NCBI GenBank assembly: GCA_036500765.1
Contig: DASYBM010000004.1
Coordinates: forward strand, 1,984,001 to 2,048,000
Length of the DNA stretch: 64,000 bases
Direction: 5' to 3'
Origin: Candidatus Sulfotelmatobacter sp.
GTDB lineage: Bacteria; Acidobacteriota; Terriglobia; Terriglobales; Acidobacteriaceae
The position numbers and the translations under genes were made by a program. This document shows positions 25,395 to 33,876 of the stretch, in pieces (the first letter of the stretch is position 1; every line of letters starts with the position of its first letter). The notes below the pieces were generated by a model. It saw only the letters and a program-made list of their open reading frames with translations. It was not told the origin of the DNA and ran no database searches.

Positions 25395-25723
25395 AACATC
25401 TCGCAGCCAGGCTGGCCCACCTTTTCGGGGTGAGCTTTCTCGTACCCATTATAGAAATGTGGGTGCCCCGTGCTTGCTACTTTGCAATGACGGGACGCGA
25501 TGCTATCTCTGACGTGGGATTTACTTATGCGCAGCCGTGTGCATCGAACCTACGGCGCTCATCATCCGCACCTTATCAAGCGCTCGTGCTACCGGCGATT
25601 GCCTCTGCTTGGATTTCGATTCGTGATCGGGTAGAGTAGCGCTCTCCTGCCTCAAACCTCTAGTGCCAGCATTCCCCATTCCCACCCTTCGCAAAAAGCG
25701 CGAAGGATGGGGGACCCACTTTG
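25395..25723. other. Intergenic region with hairpin repeat
   Basis: 329 bp with no gene. At 25681-25711 a hairpin CCCACCCTTCGC / GCGAAGGATGGG (one mismatch, AAAAAGC loop region) looks like a dispersed palindromic repeat rather than a terminator, since no T-run follows. The rest is unremarkable. Confidence 0.45.
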
Positions 25724-27406
25724 ATGGTCGTGCAGGAAAGATCAACCACCATAAGCCCCCAAATCGGTTTGACCCTCTGCCTACGAGCCCTTAAACTGAA
25801 GGTGTTCTCCGCCTATGGTTCATGTTGGCCATCGTGTGTGGTTTGCCTGCGGGAGGGATTCCTGAGTCGGTTTCTTCACTTTTGGAAACGTTGTGGGCTT
25901 CGCGGTTTCGTGGTGGCCGGGTTGGTGGGGCTGCTGGGGCCGGTGTGTCTGGCGGACAATAATAATCCGATTACGCTGGATACGAGTGAGACGCTGTTCG
26001 CCGTGCTGACGGCGATGAATACCTGCGGCTACGGCGAAGGCCTGAACATTTCCGATGCGCAGCGGCTCAACATTCGGGCTGAGGTGGAGCGGAACCTGCG
26101 AAATTCCGAGGACGCGCAGGGCGCCATGACTGCGATGTGCGACTGGTACCTGGGGCATAAGGGAAAAGATGCGGCGCATGACTTGTCGCAGTATGTATCG
26201 CTGGCGCTGTACTTGCAAGGGCCTCCGCACTTTTTGCCGCGAGTGAAGGAGGATGACATGCCTCCGGATGCCGAGCCGCTGTCGGCATTTGGCACGGTGC
26301 TGGAAAAGTTCTACGACAAGGCCGGGCTGCATAATATCTGGGAGAAGCACCGCGCGAACTATGCGGCGCTGGTGGATCGCTATCATGTCCCGCTGTCGAA
26401 GATGGTGTTCGATACCGACATTTATCTAAAAATGCAGTCGGGCGGATTTCTCGGGCGGACGTTCACCGTCTATCTCGATTTCATGGGCGATCCCAATGAG
26501 GCGAACGCCCGCAATTACGGGACTGACTATGACGTGGTCGTCTTTCCTTCGCCGGACCCGAGTTCGACCGATCCGCTGAAGATGCCGCAGATTCGGCATG
26601 CGTATCTGCACTATCTGCTCGATCCGCTGGCGGAGAAACATTTCAGCTCGATCAAGCGCATTGAACCGCTACTGCAATCGGTAAGGCGGGCGCCGCTGGA
26701 AGAGGGATTCAAGTCGGACATCTCGCTGCTGGTGACCGAGTGCCTGATACGGGCGATTGAGATACGCACGCTGGGAAACAAGCAGACCGTCGAGGCCATG
26801 CGTCAGCAGGCGGTGGACGATGCGGTCAAGCAAGGTTACGTGCTAACCCGATACTTCTACAACGCCCTGGTGGTGTTTGAAAAAGATCCGGCAGGACTGC
26901 GAACAGCGTATTCGGACATTCTAAATAACGTCGATTTGAAGGCGGAGGAGAAGGCAGCGGGTGAGGTGCAGTATGTGCGTGTATCGGCGCCGGAGTTGGT
27001 GCAACTTTCCCGACTCGAAGATCGCCGGATGCTGATGACGGCCGAAAAGCGTCTGGCGGCGGGCGATCCCAAGGGCGCACAGGAACTGGCGCAGCAGGCA
27101 TTGGATAAGAAAATCGGAGATCCCGGTCGGGCGCTGTTCATCCTGGCACAGGCCGCGGTGGCGACTAAGAATCGCGAGGGCGCGCAACAGAATTTCCAGA
27201 AGGCGATCCAGGAGACGAAAGATCCCAAGGTGGTTGGATGGTCGCACGTATATCTGGGCAGGATTCTGGATATGAAGGAAGATCGCGAGGCGGCCATGAA
27301 GGAGTACCAGGCGGCTTTGACTGCCGGGGCGGAACTGCCCGAGGTCAAGGCAGCGGCGGAGCACGGTCTGGAGCAGGCATACGAGCCTCCGGCAAAACCG
27401 CAGTAG
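25724..27406 (+). CDS. Exported tetratricopeptide-repeat protein
   Basis: Open frame of 560 residues from the ATG shown, but the true start is uncertain. The first 45 residues look non-coding, and a signal peptide (GFVVAGLVGLLGPVCLADNN) begins only near residue 61. A GGGAGGGA site at 25851-25858 lies just before an in-frame CTG at 25862. The mature part has a helical domain with conserved ISLLVTECLIRAIEIR-like text and C-terminal TPR repeats (AEKRLAAGDPKGAQELAQQA, ALFILAQAAVATKNREGAQQ, HVYLGRILDMKEDREAAMKE). It may be a periplasmic scaffold. A second exported TPR gene follows on the same strand. Confidence 0.75.
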   Translation: MVVQERSTTISPQIGLTLCLRALKLKVFSAYGSCWPSCVVCLREGFLSRFLHFWKRCGLRGFVVAGLVGLLGPVCLADNNNPITLDTSETLFAVLTAMNTCGYGEGLNISDAQRLNIRAEVERNLRNSEDAQGAMTAMCDWYLGHKGKDAAHDLSQYVSLALYLQGPPHFLPRVKEDDMPPDAEPLSAFGTVLEKFYDKAGLHNIWEKHRANYAALVDRYHVPLSKMVFDTDIYLKMQSGGFLGRTFTVYLDFMGDPNEANARNYGTDYDVVVFPSPDPSSTDPLKMPQIRHAYLHYLLDPLAEKHFSSIKRIEPLLQSVRRAPLEEGFKSDISLLVTECLIRAIEIRTLGNKQTVEAMRQQAVDDAVKQGYVLTRYFYNALVVFEKDPAGLRTAYSDILNNVDLKAEEKAAGEVQYVRVSAPELVQLSRLEDRRMLMTAEKRLAAGDPKGAQELAQQALDKKIGDPGRALFILAQAAVATKNREGAQQNFQKAIQETKDPKVVGWSHVYLGRILDMKEDREAAMKEYQAALTAGAELPEVKAAAEHGLEQAYEPPAKPQ

Positions 27407-27525
27407 TAAGCTGTCAGCTGTTAGGTATCAGCTCTCAGTGAAAACAACCCACACTACGATAAGATTTATCGTTGCGGCTGTCGCGGGTGATTGAGATCGG
27501 AAAAGTTCAGGGGCGAGGAGAAAGC

Positions 27526-28416
27526 ATGAAGCGAGCAGCGATCGTCTTGGAGGCGGTGGCAGTTCTGGGCATGTACGTCGGCGGAATGTGCGCCTGGAGT
27601 TTCGGACAGAGTAGCGGCAACACGGGCAAACCCGCGTCGGCGCCCGCAGCACAAACAGCGAATCCTGCCGCGCCGCAGGGAAAGCGTCCGCCACAGGCCA
27701 AGACGCAGCCGGAGTTTGCGGCCTACAACGCGGCCATGGCGCAGGCCGATCCAGCGGCGCTGGAAAAGTCTGCCGACGATTTCGCGACCAAATTTCCTGA
27801 GAGTGAACTGCGTGCTCTGCTCTATACGGCAGCCATGCAACGGTATCAGCAGGCCAATAACGCCGACAAAATGATCGAAATGGCCAAGAAAGTCCTGGCG
27901 ATTGATCCCGATGACCCGGCCGCCCTGGTTGGAGTGGCGCACGCGCTGGCGGAACGGACGCACGATACGGATCTGGACAAAGACCAGCGCCTGGCTGAAG
28001 CCAAGAAGGATGCGGAGCATGCTTTGGTGACGATTGAGACGGACGTTCCGACTTCGGGCTATGATCCGGCAAAGCTAGCCGCGTTCAAGGGCTTCTTGCG
28101 GTCCGAGGCCTACTTTATTTTGGGGACATTGTCATTCAAAGCCAGTAACTGGCCGGATGCGGAGACGAATCTGCGCAAGTCGATTGACGCGTTGCCGGAG
28201 CAGCCTGATACCGTCGCGGTTTTCCAACTGGCGGTCGCGCTGGATATGCAGAACAAACTTCCGGAGGCGATGAAGTATTGCGACCAGGCAGTGGAGCTTA
28301 CGAAGGATCGACCTGACTCGGGCGTGGGTAAAGCCGCGCGGGATGAGAAGGACCGGTTGACAAAACTGAGCAGTGGGTCGGCGCCGGGGCAAACGACGGC
28401 GCCTCCGAAGAATTAG
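27526..28416 (+). CDS. Exported tetratricopeptide-repeat protein
   Basis: 296-residue protein with a signal peptide (MKRAAIVLEAVAVLGMYVGG, cleavage near SFGQ), a low-complexity Pro/Ala linker, then TPR-like helices from residue 60 (FAAYNAAMAQADPAALEKSA, MIEMAKKVLAIDPDDPAALV, LKAFKGFLRSEAYFIL-type helix, DAETNLRKSIDALPEQPDTV). The ATG is preceded by an excellent GAGGAG site. Likely a periplasmic protein-protein interaction module; no catalytic motif is visible. It sits between another TPR gene and rnc. Confidence 0.85.
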   Translation: MKRAAIVLEAVAVLGMYVGGMCAWSFGQSSGNTGKPASAPAAQTANPAAPQGKRPPQAKTQPEFAAYNAAMAQADPAALEKSADDFATKFPESELRALLYTAAMQRYQQANNADKMIEMAKKVLAIDPDDPAALVGVAHALAERTHDTDLDKDQRLAEAKKDAEHALVTIETDVPTSGYDPAKLAAFKGFLRSEAYFILGTLSFKASNWPDAETNLRKSIDALPEQPDTVAVFQLAVALDMQNKLPEAMKYCDQAVELTKDRPDSGVGKAARDEKDRLTKLSSGSAPGQTTAPPKN

Positions 28417-28462
28417 GGCAGCGTTGCTCAAATCGGTAGCACAAACCTGGCGATCTGCGCTC

Positions 28463-28496
28463 GCCGGACAGCCGAGGGCGGCTCTCCCCACATAAG
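28463..28496 (+). repeat. Dispersed palindromic repeat, copy 1
   Basis: A 34-base element starting GCCGGACAGCCG and ending TCCCCACATAAG is nearly identical to the reverse complement of 59709-59741. It contains internal GCCG/CGGC complementarity. It lies between a TPR gene and rnc. Confidence 0.7.
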
Positions 28497-28517
28497 AATG
28501 ACACCGCGTATGGACGT

Positions 28518-29345
28518 ATGAAAGAACGGGAAATCACGGCGCTGGAAGAAGGATTGGATTATCACTTCCGGCGGCGCGCGTTCATTGAGCAGGCAGTGAC
28601 GCACAGTTCGCAGGCGCGGGAACAGGAAGCGCAACAGGCGGGCGAGAGCAAATACAAGGTAAGCGACAACGAACAGTTGGAATTTTTGGGCGACGCCGTG
28701 CTGGCCCTGGTGACCAGCGAAGAATTGTTTCAGCGCTTTCCTCAATTCCGCGAGGGTGAGCTTTCGAAGCTTCGGGCTCACCTGGTGAGCGAAAGGCATT
28801 TGATCCGGGTGGCGCAGGAACTGGAATTGGGCCACTACCTGCGGCTGGGACGTGGCGAAGAAAAGAGCGGCGGGCGCGGCAAGACAGCTCTGCTGGTCGA
28901 TGCGCTGGAGGCGATCCTGGCGGCGATCTATCTGGATGGCGGGCTGGAGGTGGCGCGGGCGTTCGTGATCCGTAATGTGATCGCGCCTGAGTTGGAACGG
29001 ATGGAGCGGGGCGGCGGCACGCTTCCGGTGACTGATTTCAAGTCGGCTCTCCAGGAAGCGGTGCAAAGCCTGGGACTGCCTCAACCCGCGTATGTGCTGG
29101 TCGAGGAGGCCGGTCCGGAACATAGCAAGACGTTCACGGTCGAGGCGCGATTGCATCCAAAGAATGGTGGGAAGAGCACGGAGTTCGTTGGGCGGGCTCA
29201 GGGTTCGACCAAAAAAACGGCCGAGCAGGACGCGGCGCGGCAACTGTTGACGTTTCTGGCCTCCCGCCCGAAAGCCGGCGATGCGAAGGGAGCGCCGCTA
29301 CATTCTGCCGGGCTTCATTCGGCCGAAGCTTTAGAGGATAAGTAG
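28518..29345 (+). CDS. rnc: Ribonuclease III
   Basis: 275-residue double-strand-specific endoribonuclease. The catalytic signature NEQLEFLGDAVLALV is at residues 51-65, with the second acidic motif DALEAILAAIYLDGG near 135-149. A C-terminal double-stranded-RNA-binding domain follows, with FKSALQEAVQSLG and GSTKKTAEQDAARQLL. It processes rRNA precursors and structured mRNAs. A short tail follows the dsRBD. lepB starts 32 bp downstream, an arrangement seen in many bacteria. Confidence 0.96.
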   Translation: MKEREITALEEGLDYHFRRRAFIEQAVTHSSQAREQEAQQAGESKYKVSDNEQLEFLGDAVLALVTSEELFQRFPQFREGELSKLRAHLVSERHLIRVAQELELGHYLRLGRGEEKSGGRGKTALLVDALEAILAAIYLDGGLEVARAFVIRNVIAPELERMERGGGTLPVTDFKSALQEAVQSLGLPQPAYVLVEEAGPEHSKTFTVEARLHPKNGGKSTEFVGRAQGSTKKTAEQDAARQLLTFLASRPKAGDAKGAPLHSAGLHSAEALEDK

Positions 29346-29377
29346 AAGATTCAGTAGAAAAGAAGAAATTAGATTTC

Positions 29378-30244
29378 ATGGATTCGCCAAACTTTCCTAT
29401 CGCTTCGATCGAAGATCCTGTGGCCCCTCCGGCTCCCGTCGCCGCTCCGCCTGGGGTTCCAGTTGAGCTCCAGGCCGCAGTCGAACAACCTCCTATGCCG
29501 ACGCGGCGCCTAGTTAACACTTTCGGCAGCGATATAATCGGATCGCTCCAGTCGTTGATGGGCACCGTCGTGATTGCGATTTTCGTAATCACGTTTATCG
29601 TTCAGGCGTTCCAGATTCCTTCCGAGTCGATGCAGAACACGCTGCTGGTCGGCGACTACCTGTTGGTGAACAAGTTGTGCTACGGAGGACGTGGGCCGGG
29701 CGATCACCTGATGCCGTATCAGGCGATCAAGCGTGGGGATGTTATCGTGTTTCACTACCCGGTCGATCCGCAGCAGCACTTTGTGAAGCGCGTAATCGGC
29801 GTCCCCGGAGACCATCTGCGAATGGTGAACAAGAAGGTGTTCATCAACGGCAAGCCGCTGGACGAACCGTATGTACGGTTTCTGGAACCACCGAACAATC
29901 TGTTTCGCGACGATTTTCCGCGCGTGGATATTCCCGCTCCTTTTCTCGAGGGAAAGTGGTGGCTGGAGATGCGGAAGTTGGTGGAAGACGGCCAATTGAT
30001 TATTCCCGACGGGCACTATTTCGTGATGGGCGACAACCGCGACGACAGCCAGGACAGCCGGTATTGGGGATTCGTGCCGCGGGAGAACATCATTGGAACG
30101 CCGCTGGTAATTTACTGGTCGGTGCGGGATTGGGATAAGAGCCCATCTTCATCGATTGCAGGCCGACTCTATCATCTGGCGTACGCGGTGACGCATATTT
30201 TTCAGCTCACGCGCTGGAATCGGACGCTGCGACTGGTACACTGA
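29378..30244 (+). CDS. lepB: Signal peptidase I
   Basis: 288-residue membrane protease that removes signal peptides at the periplasmic face. A Pro/Ala-rich N-terminus leads to one membrane helix (about 58-77). The nucleophile Ser84 lies in FQIPSESMQNTLL and the general base Lys137 in HFVKRVIGVPGD. The C-terminal box MGDNRDDSQDSRYWGF is canonical. A second lepB copy follows 151 bp downstream, so this is one of a tandem pair; this copy has the textbook active-site boxes. Confidence 0.95.
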   Translation: MDSPNFPIASIEDPVAPPAPVAAPPGVPVELQAAVEQPPMPTRRLVNTFGSDIIGSLQSLMGTVVIAIFVITFIVQAFQIPSESMQNTLLVGDYLLVNKLCYGGRGPGDHLMPYQAIKRGDVIVFHYPVDPQQHFVKRVIGVPGDHLRMVNKKVFINGKPLDEPYVRFLEPPNNLFRDDFPRVDIPAPFLEGKWWLEMRKLVEDGQLIIPDGHYFVMGDNRDDSQDSRYWGFVPRENIIGTPLVIYWSVRDWDKSPSSSIAGRLYHLAYAVTHIFQLTRWNRTLRLVH

Positions 30245-30395
30245 AAATGTCCCTCAGGGGCTGAGGCGCCCACTTTTTACGGGGCTTAGGGCACGTCCAA
30301 AGCCGCGCCTACCAATAACTACGGTACGGCTCAAACCCGCACCCTGGCCACAGTACTCAACAGACTCGAGAGACGCTTTGAGCCGACAACGAACG

Positions 30396-31199
30396 ATGAC
30401 GGTGGCGAAAAAAGAGATAGCAGTCAAAGAAGCGCCCGAAGACAACGTCGCGGAAGAGAAACCGAAGGAGACTACGGTCGAGTTTCTGTCGTCGCTGGCC
30501 GCGGTGCTCGTTACGGGACTCTTCATCATCACCTTTGTCGTACAGGCGTTCGAGATTCCATCGAGTTCGATGGAGAATACGCTCCTGATCGGCGACCACG
30601 TGTTCGTGAATCGCATCCAGTTTGCTCCGCGGAGCAAGTGGATCGGTCCGCTGCTTCCCTATCGGGACGTACGTTTCCGGGACATCGTTGTGTTTCTGCA
30701 TCCCGACCCAAATCAGGCCGGCACCTACGTGGTAAAGCGCATCATTGGCGTCCCGGGAGACCGTATCCATCTGCGTAATGGCGTGGTCTATCGCAACGGC
30801 GTGGCTCTGGACGAGCCTTATGTGCTGCACGACGCCGACACTTTCGATCCTTATCGCAATGATTTTCCATCTGTCCCACCAGCCGATGACGGCAACATGT
30901 CGCCCAACTGGTTTGTCGATTTGCATTCCTACATTCAGGGGGACGATCTGGTAGTGCCGCCGGACCACTACTTCGCGATGGGCGATCATCGCGGTGTGAG
31001 TCTTGACAGCCGCTACTGGGGCTTCATTCCAAAGGAGAACGTGATCGGGCGGCCGATGTTCATCTATTGGTCGTTCGAGACGCCCAGCGATCAATATCGC
31101 AAGACCAGTTGGGGCGACCGAATCTTGTTTTTCGGCAAGGTGGTTCTGCACTTCTTCGACGAGACCCGCTGGGGACGGACGCTCCGGGTTGTAAAATAA
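30396..31199 (+). CDS. lepB: Signal peptidase I, second copy
   Basis: 267-residue paralogue of the preceding protein. Membrane helix at about 31-50; nucleophile Ser58 in FEIPSSSMENTLL; base Lys114 in YVVKRIIGVPGD; and box E variant MGDHRGVSLDSRYWGF, in which the usual Asn of GDNR is His. I start at the ATG at 30396; the TTG at 30378 adds six residues. The catalytic dyad is intact, so it should be active, perhaps with different substrate preference. Both copies end in a similar TRW.RTLR tail, supporting local duplication. Confidence 0.94.
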   Translation: MTVAKKEIAVKEAPEDNVAEEKPKETTVEFLSSLAAVLVTGLFIITFVVQAFEIPSSSMENTLLIGDHVFVNRIQFAPRSKWIGPLLPYRDVRFRDIVVFLHPDPNQAGTYVVKRIIGVPGDRIHLRNGVVYRNGVALDEPYVLHDADTFDPYRNDFPSVPPADDGNMSPNWFVDLHSYIQGDDLVVPPDHYFAMGDHRGVSLDSRYWGFIPKENVIGRPMFIYWSFETPSDQYRKTSWGDRILFFGKVVLHFFDETRWGRTLRVVK

Positions 31200-31227
31200 T
31201 GCCCCTCGAAGGTCTGGTGAGGGTGCG

Positions 31228-33828
31228 GTGAAACTGTTCTCCTCCAAGCGACGATTGGCAGTTGCGGCAGCGATTGTGCTGGGGCTGTTCCTTCTGCGTC
31301 CCGGCGCCTCCCATCTGAAATCGAGAATCGTCTCCTCCATTAGTTCGGCTGTGGGCCGATCGGTGGACGTTGGCTCGGTGCATATGCGGTTGCTGCCGCG
31401 GCCAGGATTCGATCTGGAAAATCTGGTGGTGTACGACGCTCCAGCGTTTGGAGCCGAGCCGATGCTGCGGGCTGGCGGAGTGACGGCGTCTCTGCGCCTG
31501 TCGTCGCTGTTGCGCGGAAGACTGGAAATCGCGCGGCTGGAACTTACCGAACCAAGCTTGAACCTGGTACACACGCCGGGTGGGCGCTGGAATCTGGAGG
31601 CGCTGTTGGAACGCACCGCGCACAACCCTCTGGCTCCTACGGGAAAAGCGAAGTCCGAGCCCCGGCCGGGATTTCCATATATCGAAGCCACCTCGGCGCG
31701 GATCAATTTCAAGAGCGGCCCAGAGAAAAAACCTTACGCCCTTACCAACGCCGATTTTTCTCTATGGCAGGATTCCGAAAATAGCTGGGGCGTTCGATTG
31801 AAGGCGCAACCGTTCCGCACCGACTTGAACTTGAATGATACTGGACTTTTGCAAGTGAGCGGAACTTGGCAGCGGGCGGACACGCTGCGCGACACGCCGC
31901 TGCAATTCACGATTCAGTGGAGCCGCGCACAGTTAGGACAGTTCACGAAATTCTTCACCGGCAACGACCAGGGCTGGCGGGGTCAAGTTCTGCTGAATGT
32001 CGCGCTGGCTGGAACTCCGGCCGATTTGCAAATTGCGAGCAATGCCTCGATTCAGGATTTTCGACGGTACGACATCACCAGCGGCAATGCGCTCCGCTTG
32101 GCAGGACACTGCGACGCCGGATACAGCTCCGTCGATCATGCCTTTCATGGGCTGCTATGCAGCGCCCCGGTCGGCACCGGATTGATCACGCTGAAAGGAA
32201 ATATGGGTCTGCTGGGCAGCCGTAATTATGAACTTGCGGTCATGGCGCAAAATGTCCCGGCGAGCGCAGCCGTAGCGCTGGCCCAGCGGGCGAAGAATAA
32301 TCTTCCCGAGGATCTTGTCGCTTCCGGATCGGTAGGCGGAAGTCTGCGGATTGAGCAAAAACCGGCGGCGAATCTTCGACTGGAAGGTCATGGCGCGTTC
32401 AGCGACTTCCATCTGGCCTCCGTGGCTAATAAGACGGAGATCGGGCCGGAGACGGTGCCCTTCGTGATCTCCGTCGGGGACTCGTCGGCGAGCGTTGGAT
32501 CTCGCCGTATCGCCTTTCGAAAAAATGCGACCGGAATGCGAATACCCGACGAACCATATGTTGAGTTTGGACCCTTTCCGGTCGCGATTGGAGGCGCAAC
32601 TCCCGCTACAGCGCAAGGATGGATAAACCGCGGTGGTTACAATCTGACGATTGCAGGCGAAGCCGAGATTTCGAAGGCATTGCGTTTGGGTCGAATGTCC
32701 GGGCTGCCGGCGTTGCAATCGACGGCGGAAGGCACGGCGGAGGTTGACCTGCACATTGCCGGATCATGGGCTGAGCGCAGTCATGGTACAAATTCCGGGT
32801 TCACGGGACCGCAGGTAACAGGCTCGGCGAAGCTGCGCAATGCGCGCGTTGCCCTGCGCGGCGTGGGTGAGCCGATCGCGGTCGCAGCGGCCGATGTGCA
32901 GTTCTTGCACGATGTAGTTCGCGTCAGCAAGTTAAACGCGAAAGCCGGGGAGACCCGATGGACGGGATCGTTGGAGATGCCGCGTGGGTGCGGAACTCCC
33001 GAAGCCTGCGAAGTGCATTTCGCTTTGAGCGCAAACCAGATTGCTCTCGCCGAATTCGGCGAGTGGGTGAGCCCGAGCACGAAACAGCGACCGTGGTATC
33101 GAATTCTGGAATCGAGCGCGACAGCCGGGCCGTCGGAAACATCGTTTCTGACGATCGCGCGCGCCTCGGGGCAGATAACGGCAGACCGCCTCCTCCTCCA
33201 GGGTCTTCCGGCAACGCGCGTTTCGGCGAAGGTGCGACTTGCCAGCGGGAAGCTGCAAATCTCAGAGTTGAATGCAGATTTTCTGGGCGGCAAACATCGC
33301 GGGCATTGGCAGGCGGACTTCAAAGCGAAACCGATCGTTTGCAATGGAAGCGGGACTCTGACGGGCGCCTCTTTAGCGGAACTCGCCGGTGCCACGAAAA
33401 ACGACTGGATCGCAGGGACGGTAAATGCGAGCTACGAAATGAACGGGCCTTGCACACCGGAGTTTTGGGGTACGGCCGAAGGCAGCCTTCAGTTTGATAT
33501 GAAGGATGGGGCCTTGCCGGGCGGTTCCTGGGAGGCCAGCCCGAGAGAAACTGCGGAGACCCTTCGAGTCGCGGAGTTTGCCGGGCAGGCGCAATTGCAC
33601 GCAGGAATGATCGAGATCAAGGATGGGAAGCTGGATTCTCCGGGCGGAAAGTTTCAGGTCAGCGGAACCGCATCGTTGAAAGGCGAGCTTGATTTGCGAA
33701 TGGCGGGGACTCCGAATGCCGGGGCGGCCGCAGGATACACGATTACCGGGACGCTGGCCGAACCACGAGTGATTCGGCTGGCGGGGCCGGAAACGCAGGC
33801 GCGACTGAAACCGGATGCTGCGAAATAG
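31228..33828 (+). CDS. AsmA family protein
   Basis: 866-residue envelope protein with one N-terminal membrane helix (LAVAAAIVLGLFLLRPGAS) followed by a long beta-rich periplasmic region. The AsmA opening, AVGRSVDVGSVHMRLLPRPG then FDLENLVVYDAPAFGAEPM, and the C-terminal segment with QLHAGMIEIKDGKLDSPGG and KFQVSGTASLKGELDLRM are typical. AsmA-like proteins are thought to help move lipids between inner and outer membranes. The GTG start has a GGTGAGGG site just upstream and lies 28 bp from the second lepB, so they may be co-transcribed. Confidence 0.88.
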   Translation: MKLFSSKRRLAVAAAIVLGLFLLRPGASHLKSRIVSSISSAVGRSVDVGSVHMRLLPRPGFDLENLVVYDAPAFGAEPMLRAGGVTASLRLSSLLRGRLEIARLELTEPSLNLVHTPGGRWNLEALLERTAHNPLAPTGKAKSEPRPGFPYIEATSARINFKSGPEKKPYALTNADFSLWQDSENSWGVRLKAQPFRTDLNLNDTGLLQVSGTWQRADTLRDTPLQFTIQWSRAQLGQFTKFFTGNDQGWRGQVLLNVALAGTPADLQIASNASIQDFRRYDITSGNALRLAGHCDAGYSSVDHAFHGLLCSAPVGTGLITLKGNMGLLGSRNYELAVMAQNVPASAAVALAQRAKNNLPEDLVASGSVGGSLRIEQKPAANLRLEGHGAFSDFHLASVANKTEIGPETVPFVISVGDSSASVGSRRIAFRKNATGMRIPDEPYVEFGPFPVAIGGATPATAQGWINRGGYNLTIAGEAEISKALRLGRMSGLPALQSTAEGTAEVDLHIAGSWAERSHGTNSGFTGPQVTGSAKLRNARVALRGVGEPIAVAAADVQFLHDVVRVSKLNAKAGETRWTGSLEMPRGCGTPEACEVHFALSANQIALAEFGEWVSPSTKQRPWYRILESSATAGPSETSFLTIARASGQITADRLLLQGLPATRVSAKVRLASGKLQISELNADFLGGKHRGHWQADFKAKPIVCNGSGTLTGASLAELAGATKNDWIAGTVNASYEMNGPCTPEFWGTAEGSLQFDMKDGALPGGSWEASPRETAETLRVAEFAGQAQLHAGMIEIKDGKLDSPGGKFQVSGTASLKGELDLRMAGTPNAGAAAGYTITGTLAEPRVIRLAGPETQARLKPDAAK

Positions 33829-33876
33829 TTCCCACGTGTGCAATCGCTGCGCTGAAGGCGGGGCCACTCCGAAATC

